Assembly (NCBI GenBank): GCA_024277605.1
Contig: JAJRUU010000183.1
Location: 1-24,856 of the forward strand
Length of the DNA stretch: 24,856 nt
Reading direction: 5' to 3'
Source: a bacterium
GTDB lineage: Bacteria; SZUA-182; SZUA-191; JAJRXT01
Each line of letters opens with the position of its first letter. Position 1 is the stretch's first letter. A program made the position numbers and the translations under genes. Below, in pieces: positions 1-7,238 of this stretch. The notes beneath the pieces were generated by a model, which searched no databases, was not told where the DNA came from, and saw only the letters and a list, made by a program, of their open reading frames with translations.

Positions 1-2
1 GC

Positions 3-500
3 CAGCCGGAGGTGATACAAATAGATGACTTTGACCGCTTAAGGGTTTATGCGCCTGATGCCGGACTGCAATGGAAAAGCAGTGGACATTATGGGGGATA
101 TAACCTTAATTTCCAGCATATCCCGCGCAATGTGTTCTCAGTTGGTACTCAGGTACAAAAATCCAATAAGGTGAGGGTCCGGGGCAGAATATTTATTAAA
201 GATATTGACGGCAACGGGATTAACGAGATTCTAATATGCAAGAATATACCAGCTGCCGGTTATTTATTTCCAAATATTTCCAGCTATACTCAGGGCCGGG
301 TAGTGAATCTGGAATGGGATGGTATTGGCTATGCTGAGACCTGGCAGACTAAAAAATTCGATGCGTATGTAGCCGATTTTGTAGTTGCTGATTTAGATAA
401 CGATAAACGAAATGATTTAATTATGGCGTTGGTGATTAAAAAAGATGTAAGCGAACTGTTCAGCAAGGAGCAAAGCATCATTGTTTTCTATCAATTATAA
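3..500 (+). CDS. VCBS/FG-GAP-like repeat protein, 3' end only
   Basis: The reading frame is open to the left edge of the window, so this is the C-terminal ~165 residues of a longer protein. Two Asp-rich motifs are visible, DIDGNGINEI and DLDNDKRNDL. Both resemble the calcium-binding loops of VCBS/FG-GAP beta-propeller repeats. Between them lies a WDG-containing stretch typical of propeller blades. Proteins of this type are usually exported and act outside the cytoplasm, but the N-terminus and any signal peptide are missing here, so location and role are inferred only. The gene ends with adjacent stops (TAA then TGA at 498-503). I see no terminator in 501-630, which is AT-rich and otherwise featureless. 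The GTG at 12 could be read as a start, but nothing supports it over an upstream start outside the window. Confidence 0.7.
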   Translation, partial: QPEVIQIDDFDRLRVYAPDAGLQWKSSGHYGGYNLNFQHIPRNVFSVGTQVQKSNKVRVRGRIFIKDIDGNGINEILICKNIPAAGYLFPNISSYTQGRVVNLEWDGIGYAETWQTKKFDAYVADFVVADLDNDKRNDLIMALVIKKDVSELFSKEQSIIVFYQL

Positions 501-630
501 TGACTTAGTTTTAATGCTACGGAAATTTTCAACTAAATGATATGATTTGTGCTGTATACCTATTAGGTTGTATCTATTGGGGTTTTACAAATATAATCGT
601 AAAATTTTTTCCTAAAAAAACAAAAAAGCC

Positions 631-659
631 TTGACAAATAAATTTCACTATGCTAGAAA
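631..659 (+). promoter_or_regulatory. sigma70-type promoter for the outer-membrane porin
   Basis: A perfect -35 hexamer TTGACA lies at 631-636. A 17-base spacer separates it from the -10-like TAGAAA at 654-659, which is preceded by an extended -10 TGC at 651-653. Predicted transcription start is near 666, leaving a leader of about 200 bases before the porin ATG at 870. Confidence 0.7.
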
Positions 660-665
660 TAGTCA

Positions 666-869
666 ATTAAGTGCCCGGGCTATTGTGCTTTTATTGAAGT
701 AGCCATTAAAAGGGGGGCATAAAGGGTTTTAATACATACATGCTAAGTAGTGAGAATGCGGGTTCGGGGGAACGTAGCCAAAAAGGGTAGCCTTGAGTCA
801 ATCCTAAAGGGCGGCATAAGTAATTTTTAAGGTTTGTTCTTATTTATCCTCAGGGAGAGGCTGGTTAAA
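666..869 (+). promoter_or_regulatory. long 5' leader of the porin gene
   Basis: About 200 bases separate the predicted transcript start from the porin ATG, with no convincing ORF. A perfect small hairpin GTTC-GGGG-GAAC sits at 762-773, and the segment 755-815 is purine-rich with repeated GTAGCC and GGGCGGC words that could pair. I compared it by eye with c-di-GMP, TPP, cobalamin, fluoride and purine riboswitch cores and could not match any. It may be a structured regulatory leader or simply a long UTR. The Shine-Dalgarno sequence is AGGGAGAGG at 852-860. Confidence 0.35.
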
Positions 870-2225
870 ATGAGGAAAAAATCATTAGCCCTGTTTATTG
901 CATTCATGGAAGTTATATTAATAAGCGTGTTTTCGATGGCGACTGAGACCAGATTTGGTGGTGAGATAAGAGTCCGAGGTGAGTTATTCAATGAGATAGG
1001 GCAGGATAAAGATAATAGTGGCCAAGAGATTAATGATCGAACTGCCAGCTTGTGGGATACCAGGATGCGCCTGCAGGTAGATTTTGTAGCTAGTGATGAT
1101 GTAAAAGGTGCATATGAATTGGAAATTGGCGATATAACCTGGGGCGATACAACAGATGCTGAGGCTGAAAACCACAGGGCTGGCGGCAGATTGGGCACCG
1201 ATGAGGTAAATGTGGAGACAAGGCAGTTATACATTGACGCTAATATCCCGGCAATCCCGGTGAATGCTAAATTAGGGTTGATGCAATTGACCCTGGGGCA
1301 TGGTTTCGTGTTTGATGAAACGGCTGCTGCCGTATTGCTCAGCGCCAACGCCGGTCCGCTGAAGACTGGGGCTTTTACTCTCAAAGCGGCGGAAGATGGA
1401 TTGAGAGATGCTGCTGATGTGGATTACTATGGTTTGTTTGTAGACGCTAATTTATGGGATATCGGTTCGGCAGGGGTATTTGGAGTCTATGCTCAAACGC
1501 GTGGCAGTGGTTTGGAGCAAGTCAGCTATGACTCATTCGATGCTACTGTCTATGATAAGTATGCTGCGCATTGGATTGGAATGACTACGGATATCGTGCT
1601 GGACCAGTTTATCGTAGCTTTGGAAGCTGATCATTACAGCGCCAGCTATGACCGTGATACGGGAAAAGATTTTGATTCGAGCGGCTGGCTGGCCTATGTC
1701 GATGTGGGGGCTAGTTTACAGCCGGTTAAGCTGGGGATAGCCGGTCTGTATGCCACCGGTAATAACAATAATGTTATTGGCGGGGAGAAGAGTGAGGCCT
1801 TCAGGCCTATATTGCCTACCGATCCGGAAGATGCCTGTGTGGTAAATTGGGACAATATGTACTTGCTGGATATTACCGGTAATGTGGTGTCTAACTTGGT
1901 TAGTGGTAAACTTTACGCAGAGACAATACCTGCCGCTGCCCTGAAGATAGGAGTTTCTACCCAAGGTTATTGGTTGGAAGAGGAAGCATCCGCGACAGGT
2001 GCCGGAAGCGGTGATTTTATCGGTACCGAAGTCGATATGGATGTAGCTTATAATGTTTATGATCAATTGACGTATGAAATTGAGGCAGCCTACATGTTTG
2101 CCGATAGTGAAGTCTGGGGCGTAGAAGCAGGCAGTCAAAATTCTATAAGCGCTGGAACAGCTGTTGAAGATATCAATGTGGAGGACTTATGGTTTTTAAG
2201 CCATAAGTTGATTTATCGCTTCTAG
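870..2225 (+). CDS. outer-membrane beta-barrel porin (alginate-export/porin-like)
   Basis: Encodes about 451 residues. The start chosen is ATG 870, with Shine-Dalgarno AGGGAGAGG nine bases upstream. The frame can be extended to a TTG at 834, but that has no ribosome-binding site. The N-terminus MRKKSLALF followed by a hydrophobic stretch to SMATET is a signal peptide with cleavage probably near residue 24-26. The mature chain starts with RFGGEIRVRGEL, resembling the first strands of alginate-export/porin-type barrels, and shows alternating hydrophobic strands separated by Gly/Asp/Asn-rich turns. It ends in LSHKLIYRF, a C-terminal Phe signature read by the BAM machinery. The substrate cannot be told from sequence. 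Its stop codon TAG overlaps the left end of a palindromic element (2224-2330). It has its own promoter (631-659) and is probably monocistronic. Porin-like barrel: confident; subfamily: tentative. Confidence 0.75.
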   Translation: MRKKSLALFIAFMEVILISVFSMATETRFGGEIRVRGELFNEIGQDKDNSGQEINDRTASLWDTRMRLQVDFVASDDVKGAYELEIGDITWGDTTDAEAENHRAGGRLGTDEVNVETRQLYIDANIPAIPVNAKLGLMQLTLGHGFVFDETAAAVLLSANAGPLKTGAFTLKAAEDGLRDAADVDYYGLFVDANLWDIGSAGVFGVYAQTRGSGLEQVSYDSFDATVYDKYAAHWIGMTTDIVLDQFIVALEADHYSASYDRDTGKDFDSSGWLAYVDVGASLQPVKLGIAGLYATGNNNNVIGGEKSEAFRPILPTDPEDACVVNWDNMYLLDITGNVVSNLVSGKLYAETIPAAALKIGVSTQGYWLEEEASATGAGSGDFIGTEVDMDVAYNVYDQLTYEIEAAYMFADSEVWGVEAGSQNSISAGTAVEDINVEDLWFLSHKLIYRF

Positions 2226-2330
2226 TGTCATGTCAAGTCTGTCGTGCCGGACTTGATCCGGCATCCAAAGTTTGTGGATTCCCGCCTTCGCGGGAATGAC
2301 AATCATACGTTACATGGATGACATGACACT
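2224..2330. repeat. 107-bp palindromic repeat element with perfect 12-bp terminal inverted repeats
   Basis: The ends AGTGTCATGTCA (2224-2235) and TGACATGACACT (2319-2330) are perfect inverted repeats. Inside are two further hairpins: TGCCGG/CCGGCA at 2245-2263, and ATTCCCGC/GCGGGAAT at 2278-2297 with a CTTC loop. The left terminus supplies the last two bases of the porin stop codon. No coding capacity is seen. It is of the dispersed bacterial palindromic-repeat or MITE type and could also serve as a 3'-end stabiliser or terminator for the porin mRNA. Confidence 0.75.
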
Positions 2331-2371
2331 GGGATATCCCTGTTATTTAGAAAATAATAGGGGTTAAGATT

Positions 2372-2502
2372 GATGGAGTTGTAAAAAGTATGAAAACCGT
2401 CATTTTGTCATTCTGAGCGAAGCGAAGAATCTATCTTTTCAGTATAATACGAGACCCTTCATTTCGTTCAGGGTGACATGTGGGGACTTTCTACGAAACC
2501 AT
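2372..2502 (+). repeat. MITE-like repeat, copy 1 of 2
   Basis: This segment is clearly related to 10251-10404. Both share GTAAAAAGT near the left end, then TGAAAACCGTCATTTTGTCA, ATAATACGAGACCCTT, TTCGTTCAGGGTGA and a right end around GGGGACTTT(T/C)TACGA. The two ends are imperfect inverted repeats of each other. Copy 1 is about 23 bases shorter, lacking an internal segment. It lies between the two outer-membrane protein genes. A flanking target duplication is not clear for this copy; AGATT on each side is only suggestive. Confidence 0.75.
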
Positions 2503-2550
2503 TGAGATTAAATAATTAAACAGGAGCCAGTACAGTTTGTAACTCTTCAT

Positions 2551-2658
2551 AAAGGAGGTATTTATTGGTTGGCGTGTGGTAACGTGTTGGGTAATCTATA
2601 AGCCATTCTTGAAACAATCCTACTGTTAAGGAGGTGATGAGTGGGAAAACAGAGATAA
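2551..2658 (+). promoter_or_regulatory. leader with two strong Shine-Dalgarno sites and minimal ORFs
   Basis: AAAGGAGG at 2551-2558 is followed after six bases by TTG 2565 and a five-codon frame ending TAA at 2582. AAGGAGG at 2628-2634 lies six bases before GTG 2641, whose five-codon frame ends TAA at 2658. The second site overlaps a 23-codon frame from ATG 2637. Near-perfect ribosome-binding sites in front of almost no coding sequence suggest leader peptides, ribosome-dependent mRNA protection or decoy binding upstream of the barrel gene at 2740. This is inferred from sequence only. Confidence 0.3.
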
Positions 2659-2712
2659 GCGTTATTTTTTTGGGTAATTTTGAGTTAAGTTTAAGTAAAT
2701 GCTTTTAAACAG

Positions 2713-2726
2713 GGGGACATGTCCCC
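2713..2726. repeat. 14-bp perfect palindrome abutting a ribosome-binding site
   Basis: The sequence GGGGACATGTCCCC is a perfect palindrome, with a five-pair stem and CATG loop if folded. The Shine-Dalgarno AAGGAG of the next gene starts at the very next base (2727). The identical palindrome occurs at 16603-16616 upstream of rarA. It may be a REP-like repeat of the kind associated with Y1 (RAYT) transposases, and its position could affect translation initiation. Confidence 0.65.
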
Positions 2727-2739
2727 AAGGAGTAAACAA

Positions 2740-4653
2740 ATGAGAAAATATTTAAAGTCCCTAATGGTTGCGGTCACTGGGATCGCCTTAATAGGGTCCG
2801 CGGCTTACGCCTTTGAAGGCCGGTCGATTAAGAGTGAGAACACCTTTGATTTTTACGAAAATGAGTTTGACTTTATGCTGATGCCGGCTAAATTAGCTGG
2901 TCATGACAGCACCCTGGGTGAAGGTCACAAGCTGGTAGAGGGATTTACCGGTTATAGACTGTTCCCCAACCTCACCAACCAGCCCGGATACAATGCCTAC
3001 CAAATTGGTGGTATCATTCCCATCCCTAATGGTTTGGGTAATATAGGGATTCTGTTTGACTATCGTAAAGACGAAGGCAACGGACCTGCCCTGGATTGTG
3101 TAAACTGCGGCAAAGCCTACTTGAATCCTGTCTCCACAACCGATTTATACAACAGAGACTGGGAACTTGCCTTTGGTCTGGATGAGAGTCTTCTGGAGGG
3201 TGATGAAGAGAGCAGCACTGAGTATACCGATTTGCTCCCCTACGATGGTAGTGCAGATGCCCTTGATTATACAAGCTTTGATAATACATTCGATACCAAC
3301 GAAGACGAAGCTTGGAATCTGTATGTAGGCTATGTGCTGGCGATTCCCAATACCCCCTTCTCTGTGGGTGTAAGCTATACCTATGGTTCTATCGAGGGTG
3401 ATGCCAACCGCAGCCAACCCGAATTGGAAATATTCAACAATACCGCTGATACAACTCCTGGTAGTTCTTATAACGTGAGCAGTGTTGATGGTGAGGATAA
3501 TTCCAATTGGGATTATGAGGCTCATGATTTTGCCGTTGAAGCTCGCTATAATGCTTCTCCCTTGGACAGTCTACTGGGTGTTGCCTGGAGAACGTCTGAT
3601 GGTCAGAACAGCTTTAATGACAATTCTTCGATAAATGCTAAGGCGACGAACAGACTTATAAACGCTAATCCAAATATCACTCCTTTCAACACCGAAGTTT
3701 TAAATTCTGGTATTTATAGCAGCTATAGCCAGACCCTTTCTGAGTCTGATTCCGGTGATGCCTTCTTTCCCTTCTGTGGTTGGGGTAATCGTGATGGTGA
3801 CCGCTGGAGTATCTACACCGAGAACATCTTTGAGTTAAATCCGACCGTAGCTTTTGGTTTGGATGTCGCTTATCGCATGGGTGAATATGACGATAATTTA
3901 GACGGCTCATATGACATAGAAGTAGATGAGAGCGGTAGACGGGCTGGAACCGGTGTAACCGAGATCGGTACTCGTGACTCAAGAGAAACATTCGAGTTAA
4001 ACGGCGATATCGATAACGATGAATTGGATCTTCGCGGTGAGCTGCGCTTAACCTTTCCCAAGGTCAGATTCGGCCTGGGTATCGGCTACAATAATTTCTC
4101 TGAAGACGGTAATTACGATGGTAGATCTGTCTTCACCGAAACTGTTGTGTATGATGACAGCACCTTAAGCACCAGCGCAGGTTTCACTCAAGTCAGCACT
4201 GCTACAGGTTCGCAAGAGATCGATTACAGCATTGATCAACAGACCTGGAGACTCCCGGTATCCACCGAATTCAACATCACCGAGCGCTTGGTAGGCCGTT
4301 TAGGTGTTGAGTTTGTATACGGCGACTGGGAAATGGAAGTTGAAAACCGGGAAGTATTTGAAGTCAATGAGTCATCTGTGACCACCTACGAAAATGGAGA
4401 CCAGGTTTTTGGTCCTATTGATAATGCAGGTGCCGCCTATGATGATGATGACAATATTGAAACCTTCAAGCTTACTGATGATGATACCTTCAGCAACACC
4501 ATCTACAACGTAGGTCTGGGTTATCAGGTAACTGAGAACCTGAATGTGGATGCTATGTGGCGTCATTCTGATGATCATCAGGAAGGTGAGCCAGTAAAGC
4601 GTGAAGCCATAAGTACTGATTTACTTTTCGTAGGAGCTACCTTGGCATTCTAA
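2740..4653 (+). CDS. large outer-membrane beta-barrel protein, family not recognised
   Basis: Encodes 637 residues from ATG 2740, which has AAGGAG seven bases upstream. An in-frame ATG at 2719 lies inside the palindrome and lacks a ribosome-binding site. The signal peptide MRKYLKSLMVAVTGIALIG..AYA is probably cut after residue 24. The mature protein is acidic, very rich in Asp/Asn/Gly turns, and built of alternating strand-like segments such as FGLGIGYNNF and YNVGLGYQV. It ends in FVGATLAF with the terminal Phe of outer-membrane barrels. Asp-rich runs in the loops (for example YDDDDN near residue 565) may bind cations. The length suits a barrel of roughly 18 or more strands or a TonB-like outer-membrane protein, but no plug domain or TonB box is evident. 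It ends at the terminator at 4677-4713. Outer-membrane location is well supported; function is unknown. Confidence 0.7.
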   Translation: MRKYLKSLMVAVTGIALIGSAAYAFEGRSIKSENTFDFYENEFDFMLMPAKLAGHDSTLGEGHKLVEGFTGYRLFPNLTNQPGYNAYQIGGIIPIPNGLGNIGILFDYRKDEGNGPALDCVNCGKAYLNPVSTTDLYNRDWELAFGLDESLLEGDEESSTEYTDLLPYDGSADALDYTSFDNTFDTNEDEAWNLYVGYVLAIPNTPFSVGVSYTYGSIEGDANRSQPELEIFNNTADTTPGSSYNVSSVDGEDNSNWDYEAHDFAVEARYNASPLDSLLGVAWRTSDGQNSFNDNSSINAKATNRLINANPNITPFNTEVLNSGIYSSYSQTLSESDSGDAFFPFCGWGNRDGDRWSIYTENIFELNPTVAFGLDVAYRMGEYDDNLDGSYDIEVDESGRRAGTGVTEIGTRDSRETFELNGDIDNDELDLRGELRLTFPKVRFGLGIGYNNFSEDGNYDGRSVFTETVVYDDSTLSTSAGFTQVSTATGSQEIDYSIDQQTWRLPVSTEFNITERLVGRLGVEFVYGDWEMEVENREVFEVNESSVTTYENGDQVFGPIDNAGAAYDDDDNIETFKLTDDDTFSNTIYNVGLGYQVTENLNVDAMWRHSDDHQEGEPVKREAISTDLLFVGATLAF

Positions 4654-4676
4654 TTTGAGCCAAGTAAAAGCAGCAC

Positions 4677-4713
4677 AAAAAAAGCCCCTGGTTACTTAAT
4701 CAGGGGCTTTTTT
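4677..4713 (+). terminator. intrinsic terminator, probably bidirectional
   Basis: A stem AAAGCCCCTG (4681-4690) pairs with CAGGGGCTTT (4701-4710) around a 10-base loop. It is preceded by an A-run and followed by a T-run, so it reads as a rho-independent terminator on either strand. It lies 24 bases after the stop codon of the barrel gene. Confidence 0.9.
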
Positions 4714-4878
4714 GTGTTTAGATATAGCAAAATTCATCATTTTAATAATGAATAAATTATTGCTTGTTGCTACAATAATAATGTTCAGGGCACCTTGAAA
4801 TGTTAGAATTTTTGTTCAAGATACCCTTATCTAATTATCCCAATAAGCATGCAGTTAAACAAATGATACATAAAAATT

Positions 4879-5187
4879 ATGCCTTCAGATAAACCGACCT
4901 CTTCATCAGATAAAGTAAATGACCTGGATAAAGACATAAGTATAATATCCAGTTTTATTCATATCTATTGTCAGGGGAAACATGCTGATAAGGAAAACTT
5001 ATGCCCGGAGTGTCAGGATTTACTTGACTATGCTTACCAGCGCCGCCGGTTGTGCCCGCTTGATCCGAAGCCCGCCTGTAAGAATTGCCCCATTCACTGC
5101 TATAAACCGGAATATAGAGAAAAGATTCGTCAGGTAATGCGTTATTCCGGCAAGCGATTTTATAAATTAGCCTTATTCCATAAATAG
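4879..5187 (+). CDS. YgbA-type nitrous-oxide-stimulated-promoter family protein
   Basis: A 102-residue Cys-rich protein matching the YgbA/NO_stim_prom family by its pattern. The signature runs IYCQGKH, then CPECQDLLDYA, then CKNCPIHCYKPEYR and finally IRQVMRYSG. Seven Cys (31, 42, 45, 59, 67, 70, 74) and nearby His could bind a metal or Fe-S centre. In E. coli the homologue belongs to the NsrR nitrosative-stress regulon, but its biochemical role is poorly defined. The start ATG 4879 has no good Shine-Dalgarno. The N-terminal 20 residues are Ser/Asp-rich and could be overcalled. The upstream spacer is AT-rich with no operator I can name. It converges with the M20 pseudogene at 5203, 15 bases away. 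Confidence 0.8.
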   Translation: MPSDKPTSSSDKVNDLDKDISIISSFIHIYCQGKHADKENLCPECQDLLDYAYQRRRLCPLDPKPACKNCPIHCYKPEYREKIRQVMRYSGKRFYKLALFHK

Positions 5188-5202
5188 AATGAGCGGGCGT
5201 AG

Positions 5203-6390
5203 CTATATATTTCCGCTGCCAAACTCCTGTTTTAGCTCTCTTAAATATTCATGATCGCAGAACAGATCTATAGCAGTTAGCGCCAGGGCTTTTGCGGCCA
5301 GCAGCATGCGCGCTTGTCCCATATCGGATGCGGCGGCTTCCGCAAATAAAGGAGTGTGAATAGATAAGTTTGCCGGGCAGATAGCGATGTTGGCATGCAG
5401 GCTGGGTAAAAGCTGGCTTACATTACCGATGTCGCTGGAACCGAGATTAGCCAGCTCTGAGCCGGGGTGTTCTAAAAGACCCACGGACTTCAGGTTTTGG
5501 CGGAACAATTCCACCAGCCGATAATTGGGTTTAAAAGAATCGTAGCGCAGCTCATCCTGTTTTAGCTCCAGTCGAGTGTGGCTGGCTTGTGCAGCGGCTT
5601 TAAAGCAGTTGATAACCTTAGTCAACAATTGTTCTAAATAGGTGTTGTCCAGCGCGCGTACCATAAATCTGGCAGCGGCAAAATGGGGAATAATATTGGG
5701 AACCTCGCCCCCGTGCGTAATTATTCCATGAATGCGGGCATCACTCCGAATTTGCTGACGTAGCGCATTAATATTGTTAAAACTCATGATAACTGCATCC
5801 AGGGCATTTCGCCCCTCATGGGGAGAAGCGGCAGCATGTGCCGCCTGTCCGTGAAAGCTGACATCCAAGGCTACCATGGCCAGCGCCCGCTTTACCAGTT
5901 GCGTTTCAGCGTCTGGATGAAACATTAGCGCCACATCCAGTCCCTCAAACAGCCCCTGGTTTATCAGCCTGATCTTGCCGCCTCCGCCTTCCTCGGCTGG
6001 GGTGCCCAGCACGATTATCCGGCCCCACTCCTCATCAAAACAGGCTGCCAGCCCAACTGCCGCTCCCACACCGGCGGCTGCAATCAGGTTGTGGCCACAG
6101 GCGTGCCCCAAGTTCGGTAAGGCATCATATTAGGCTAAAAAGGTCACTGCCGGAGTTTTGCTGGAATGTGGGGGGTAGCAGGCTGAGAAGGCAGTCGGCA
6201 TATTTCCCACTCCCAGTCGACATGAAAACCCATGCTCTTTAAGATATGAACTTAATAACCGACTGGCCTCTATTTCGTTAAATGCTAATTCCGGTTGCGC
6301 ATGAATGGTGCGGCTAAGCCCGATTAATTCAGGCGCCAGACTGTCTATATAACCTATAATATTTGCCTTGCATTGTTCAATGTCCGGCAT
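5203..6390 (-). pseudogene. M20 family amidohydrolase/peptidase with one in-frame TAA
   Basis: The frame runs from ATG 6388-6390 to TAG 5203-5205, about 394 residues plus one internal TAA (codon 87, plus-strand 6130-6132). The interrupted motif reads FLA-stop-YDALP. M20D-type enzymes have AEYDALP here, so the lost residue is expected to be Glu. Downstream the frame continues intact with the metal-binding HACGHN (Cys98, His100), GTPAEEGGGGK (Glu133/134), the dimerisation region HGQAAHA and a normal C-terminus. The closest look is to PM20D2/AbgA-like amidohydrolases, which are zinc-dependent and cleave N-acyl or dipeptide amides. It lies 48 bases downstream of tadA on the same strand, perhaps cotranscribed. 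No frameshift or other lesion is visible. It could be a very recent pseudogene, a readthrough product or a sequence error. The 86-residue first part cannot function alone. Confidence 0.85.
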
Positions 6391-6438
6391 TTGCTTGGGG
6401 TTCCCCTATCTTATTACAGCCTGTTATTCGTTAAAAAT

Positions 6439-6903
6439 TCAGCCTCGACGCTGGGCGAAAAATTGTTGCATTAAGGCTTGGCATTCAGTAGCCAGAACCC
6501 CGCCGGTTATATCTATGTGGTGGTTAAGTTTTGGGTGATTCGGTATATTAAAGAGAGACTCCACCGCCCCCCATTTTTTGTCGCCGGCCCCATAAATCAG
6601 CGCATCAATCCGGGCCAGCACCAGCGCCCCGGCACACATGGGGCAGGGTTCAATGGTTACATATATTTGCGTACCGGAAAGCCGCCAGCCGCCTAATTGT
6701 TGGGAAGCTTCCCGGAGAGCCAGAATTTCCGCATGGGCGGTGGGATCAGCGCTCTGTTCCCGCAGGTTGTGCGCTTTGGCAATAACCTGATTATCTTTGA
6801 TAATCACTGCCCCTACCGGCACCTCTCCTTCACTTGAGGCTAACCTGGCTTCTTCAAGCGCCAGTTGCATATAAATTTTATGTTGGCAGGGTAGTATTCC
6901 CAT
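6439..6903 (-). CDS. tadA: tRNA(adenine34) deaminase TadA
   Basis: A 154-residue cytidine/deoxycytidylate-deaminase-fold protein. TadA converts A34 of tRNA-Arg(ACG) to inosine in the cytoplasm. The zinc site is complete: HAE with His57 and the proton shuttle Glu59, and PCPMC with Cys87 and Cys90. Asn46 in the KAHN motif and the GALVLARI segment after the zinc site fit TadA rather than a free-base deaminase. The length is normal for the family. The start ATG 6901-6903 has only a weak Shine-Dalgarno. The next in-frame Met (residue 12) is close to where many TadA proteins begin, so the N-terminus is uncertain by about 11 residues. Followed by the M20 pseudogene; preceded by a MITE-like element. 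Confidence 0.95.
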   Translation of the reverse strand: MGILPCQHKIYMQLALEEARLASSEGEVPVGAVIIKDNQVIAKAHNLREQSADPTAHAEILALREASQQLGGWRLSGTQIYVTIEPCPMCAGALVLARIDALIYGAGDKKWGAVESLFNIPNHPKLNHHIDITGGVLATECQALMQQFFAQRRG

Positions 6904-6927
6904 GAAAAAACCGTTACTTTAACTGTA

Positions 6928-7081
6928 ATACCAAGTTGCAATCAAACATATACTAAATGGGTAGGGAGGGCTTTGGCCCCCGGGCTTTGGCCCCCGGGCT
7001 TTAGCCCTCCGCTCTTTGGTCGGCCTAAAGGCCGACCTGCCCGAGTGAGAAATTAGTATCATTTTGAATACAACTTGGTAT
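6928..7081. repeat. ~154-bp MITE-like element with internal 14-bp tandem repeats
   Basis: ATACCAAGTTG at 6928-6938 and CAACTTGGTAT at 7071-7081 are perfect inverted ends, and 17 of 19 bases match if extended inward. Inside are three 14-bp units beginning GGGCTTTGGC or GGGCTTTAGC (6968-7009), enclosed by GGAGGGCT/AGCCCTCC. A strong hairpin GGTCGGCC-TAAA-GGCCGACC follows (7018-7037). No target duplication is certain. A 73-codon minus-strand frame spans it but is a composition artefact. The rest of the spacer 6904-7238 holds only the promoter at 7169-7197. Confidence 0.7.
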
Positions 7082-7168
7082 AACAAGGGATTTAGCATAT
7101 CACTACCCGGAATTCTAGCATTCGGTTTATAATAAATCAACCTATTTGTCCCCTTTAAATGAGTAGTG

Positions 7169-7197
7169 TTGACAAGTAGTTAACTTGTAAGTATAAT
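7169..7197 (+). promoter_or_regulatory. consensus sigma70 promoter for the lipoprotein pair
   Basis: TTGACA at 7169-7174, a 17-base spacer and TATAAT at 7192-7197 give a perfect consensus promoter. The predicted transcript start is about 7204, which rules out a translation start at 7197 for the following gene. Confidence 0.9.
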
Positions 7198-7238
7198 TGA
7201 ACATGGTTATCTGGTTTTGTGCTAAGGAGGGGAAAAAT

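Noticed and set aside
750..785. tRNA T-arm-like GGTTCG sequence
   Set aside because: No cloverleaf, acceptor stem or anticodon arm can be formed around it.
834..869. TTG 834 as the start of the porin
   Set aside because: It adds 12 residues in front of a normal signal peptide and has no ribosome-binding site; ATG 870 has a good one.
666..869. c-di-GMP (GEMM), TPP, cobalamin, fluoride or purine riboswitch in the porin leader
   Set aside because: None of the conserved core sequences could be found by eye.
4794..4820. CTTGAA-N15-TTCAAG as an FNR/NsrR/HcpR operator for the YgbA-type gene
   Set aside because: The half-site spacing is too wide and the sequence does not match the known consensus sites.
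6919..7140. 73-codon minus-strand frame
   Set aside because: It lies across a palindromic element with GC-rich tandem repeats and has no protein-like composition or start signal.
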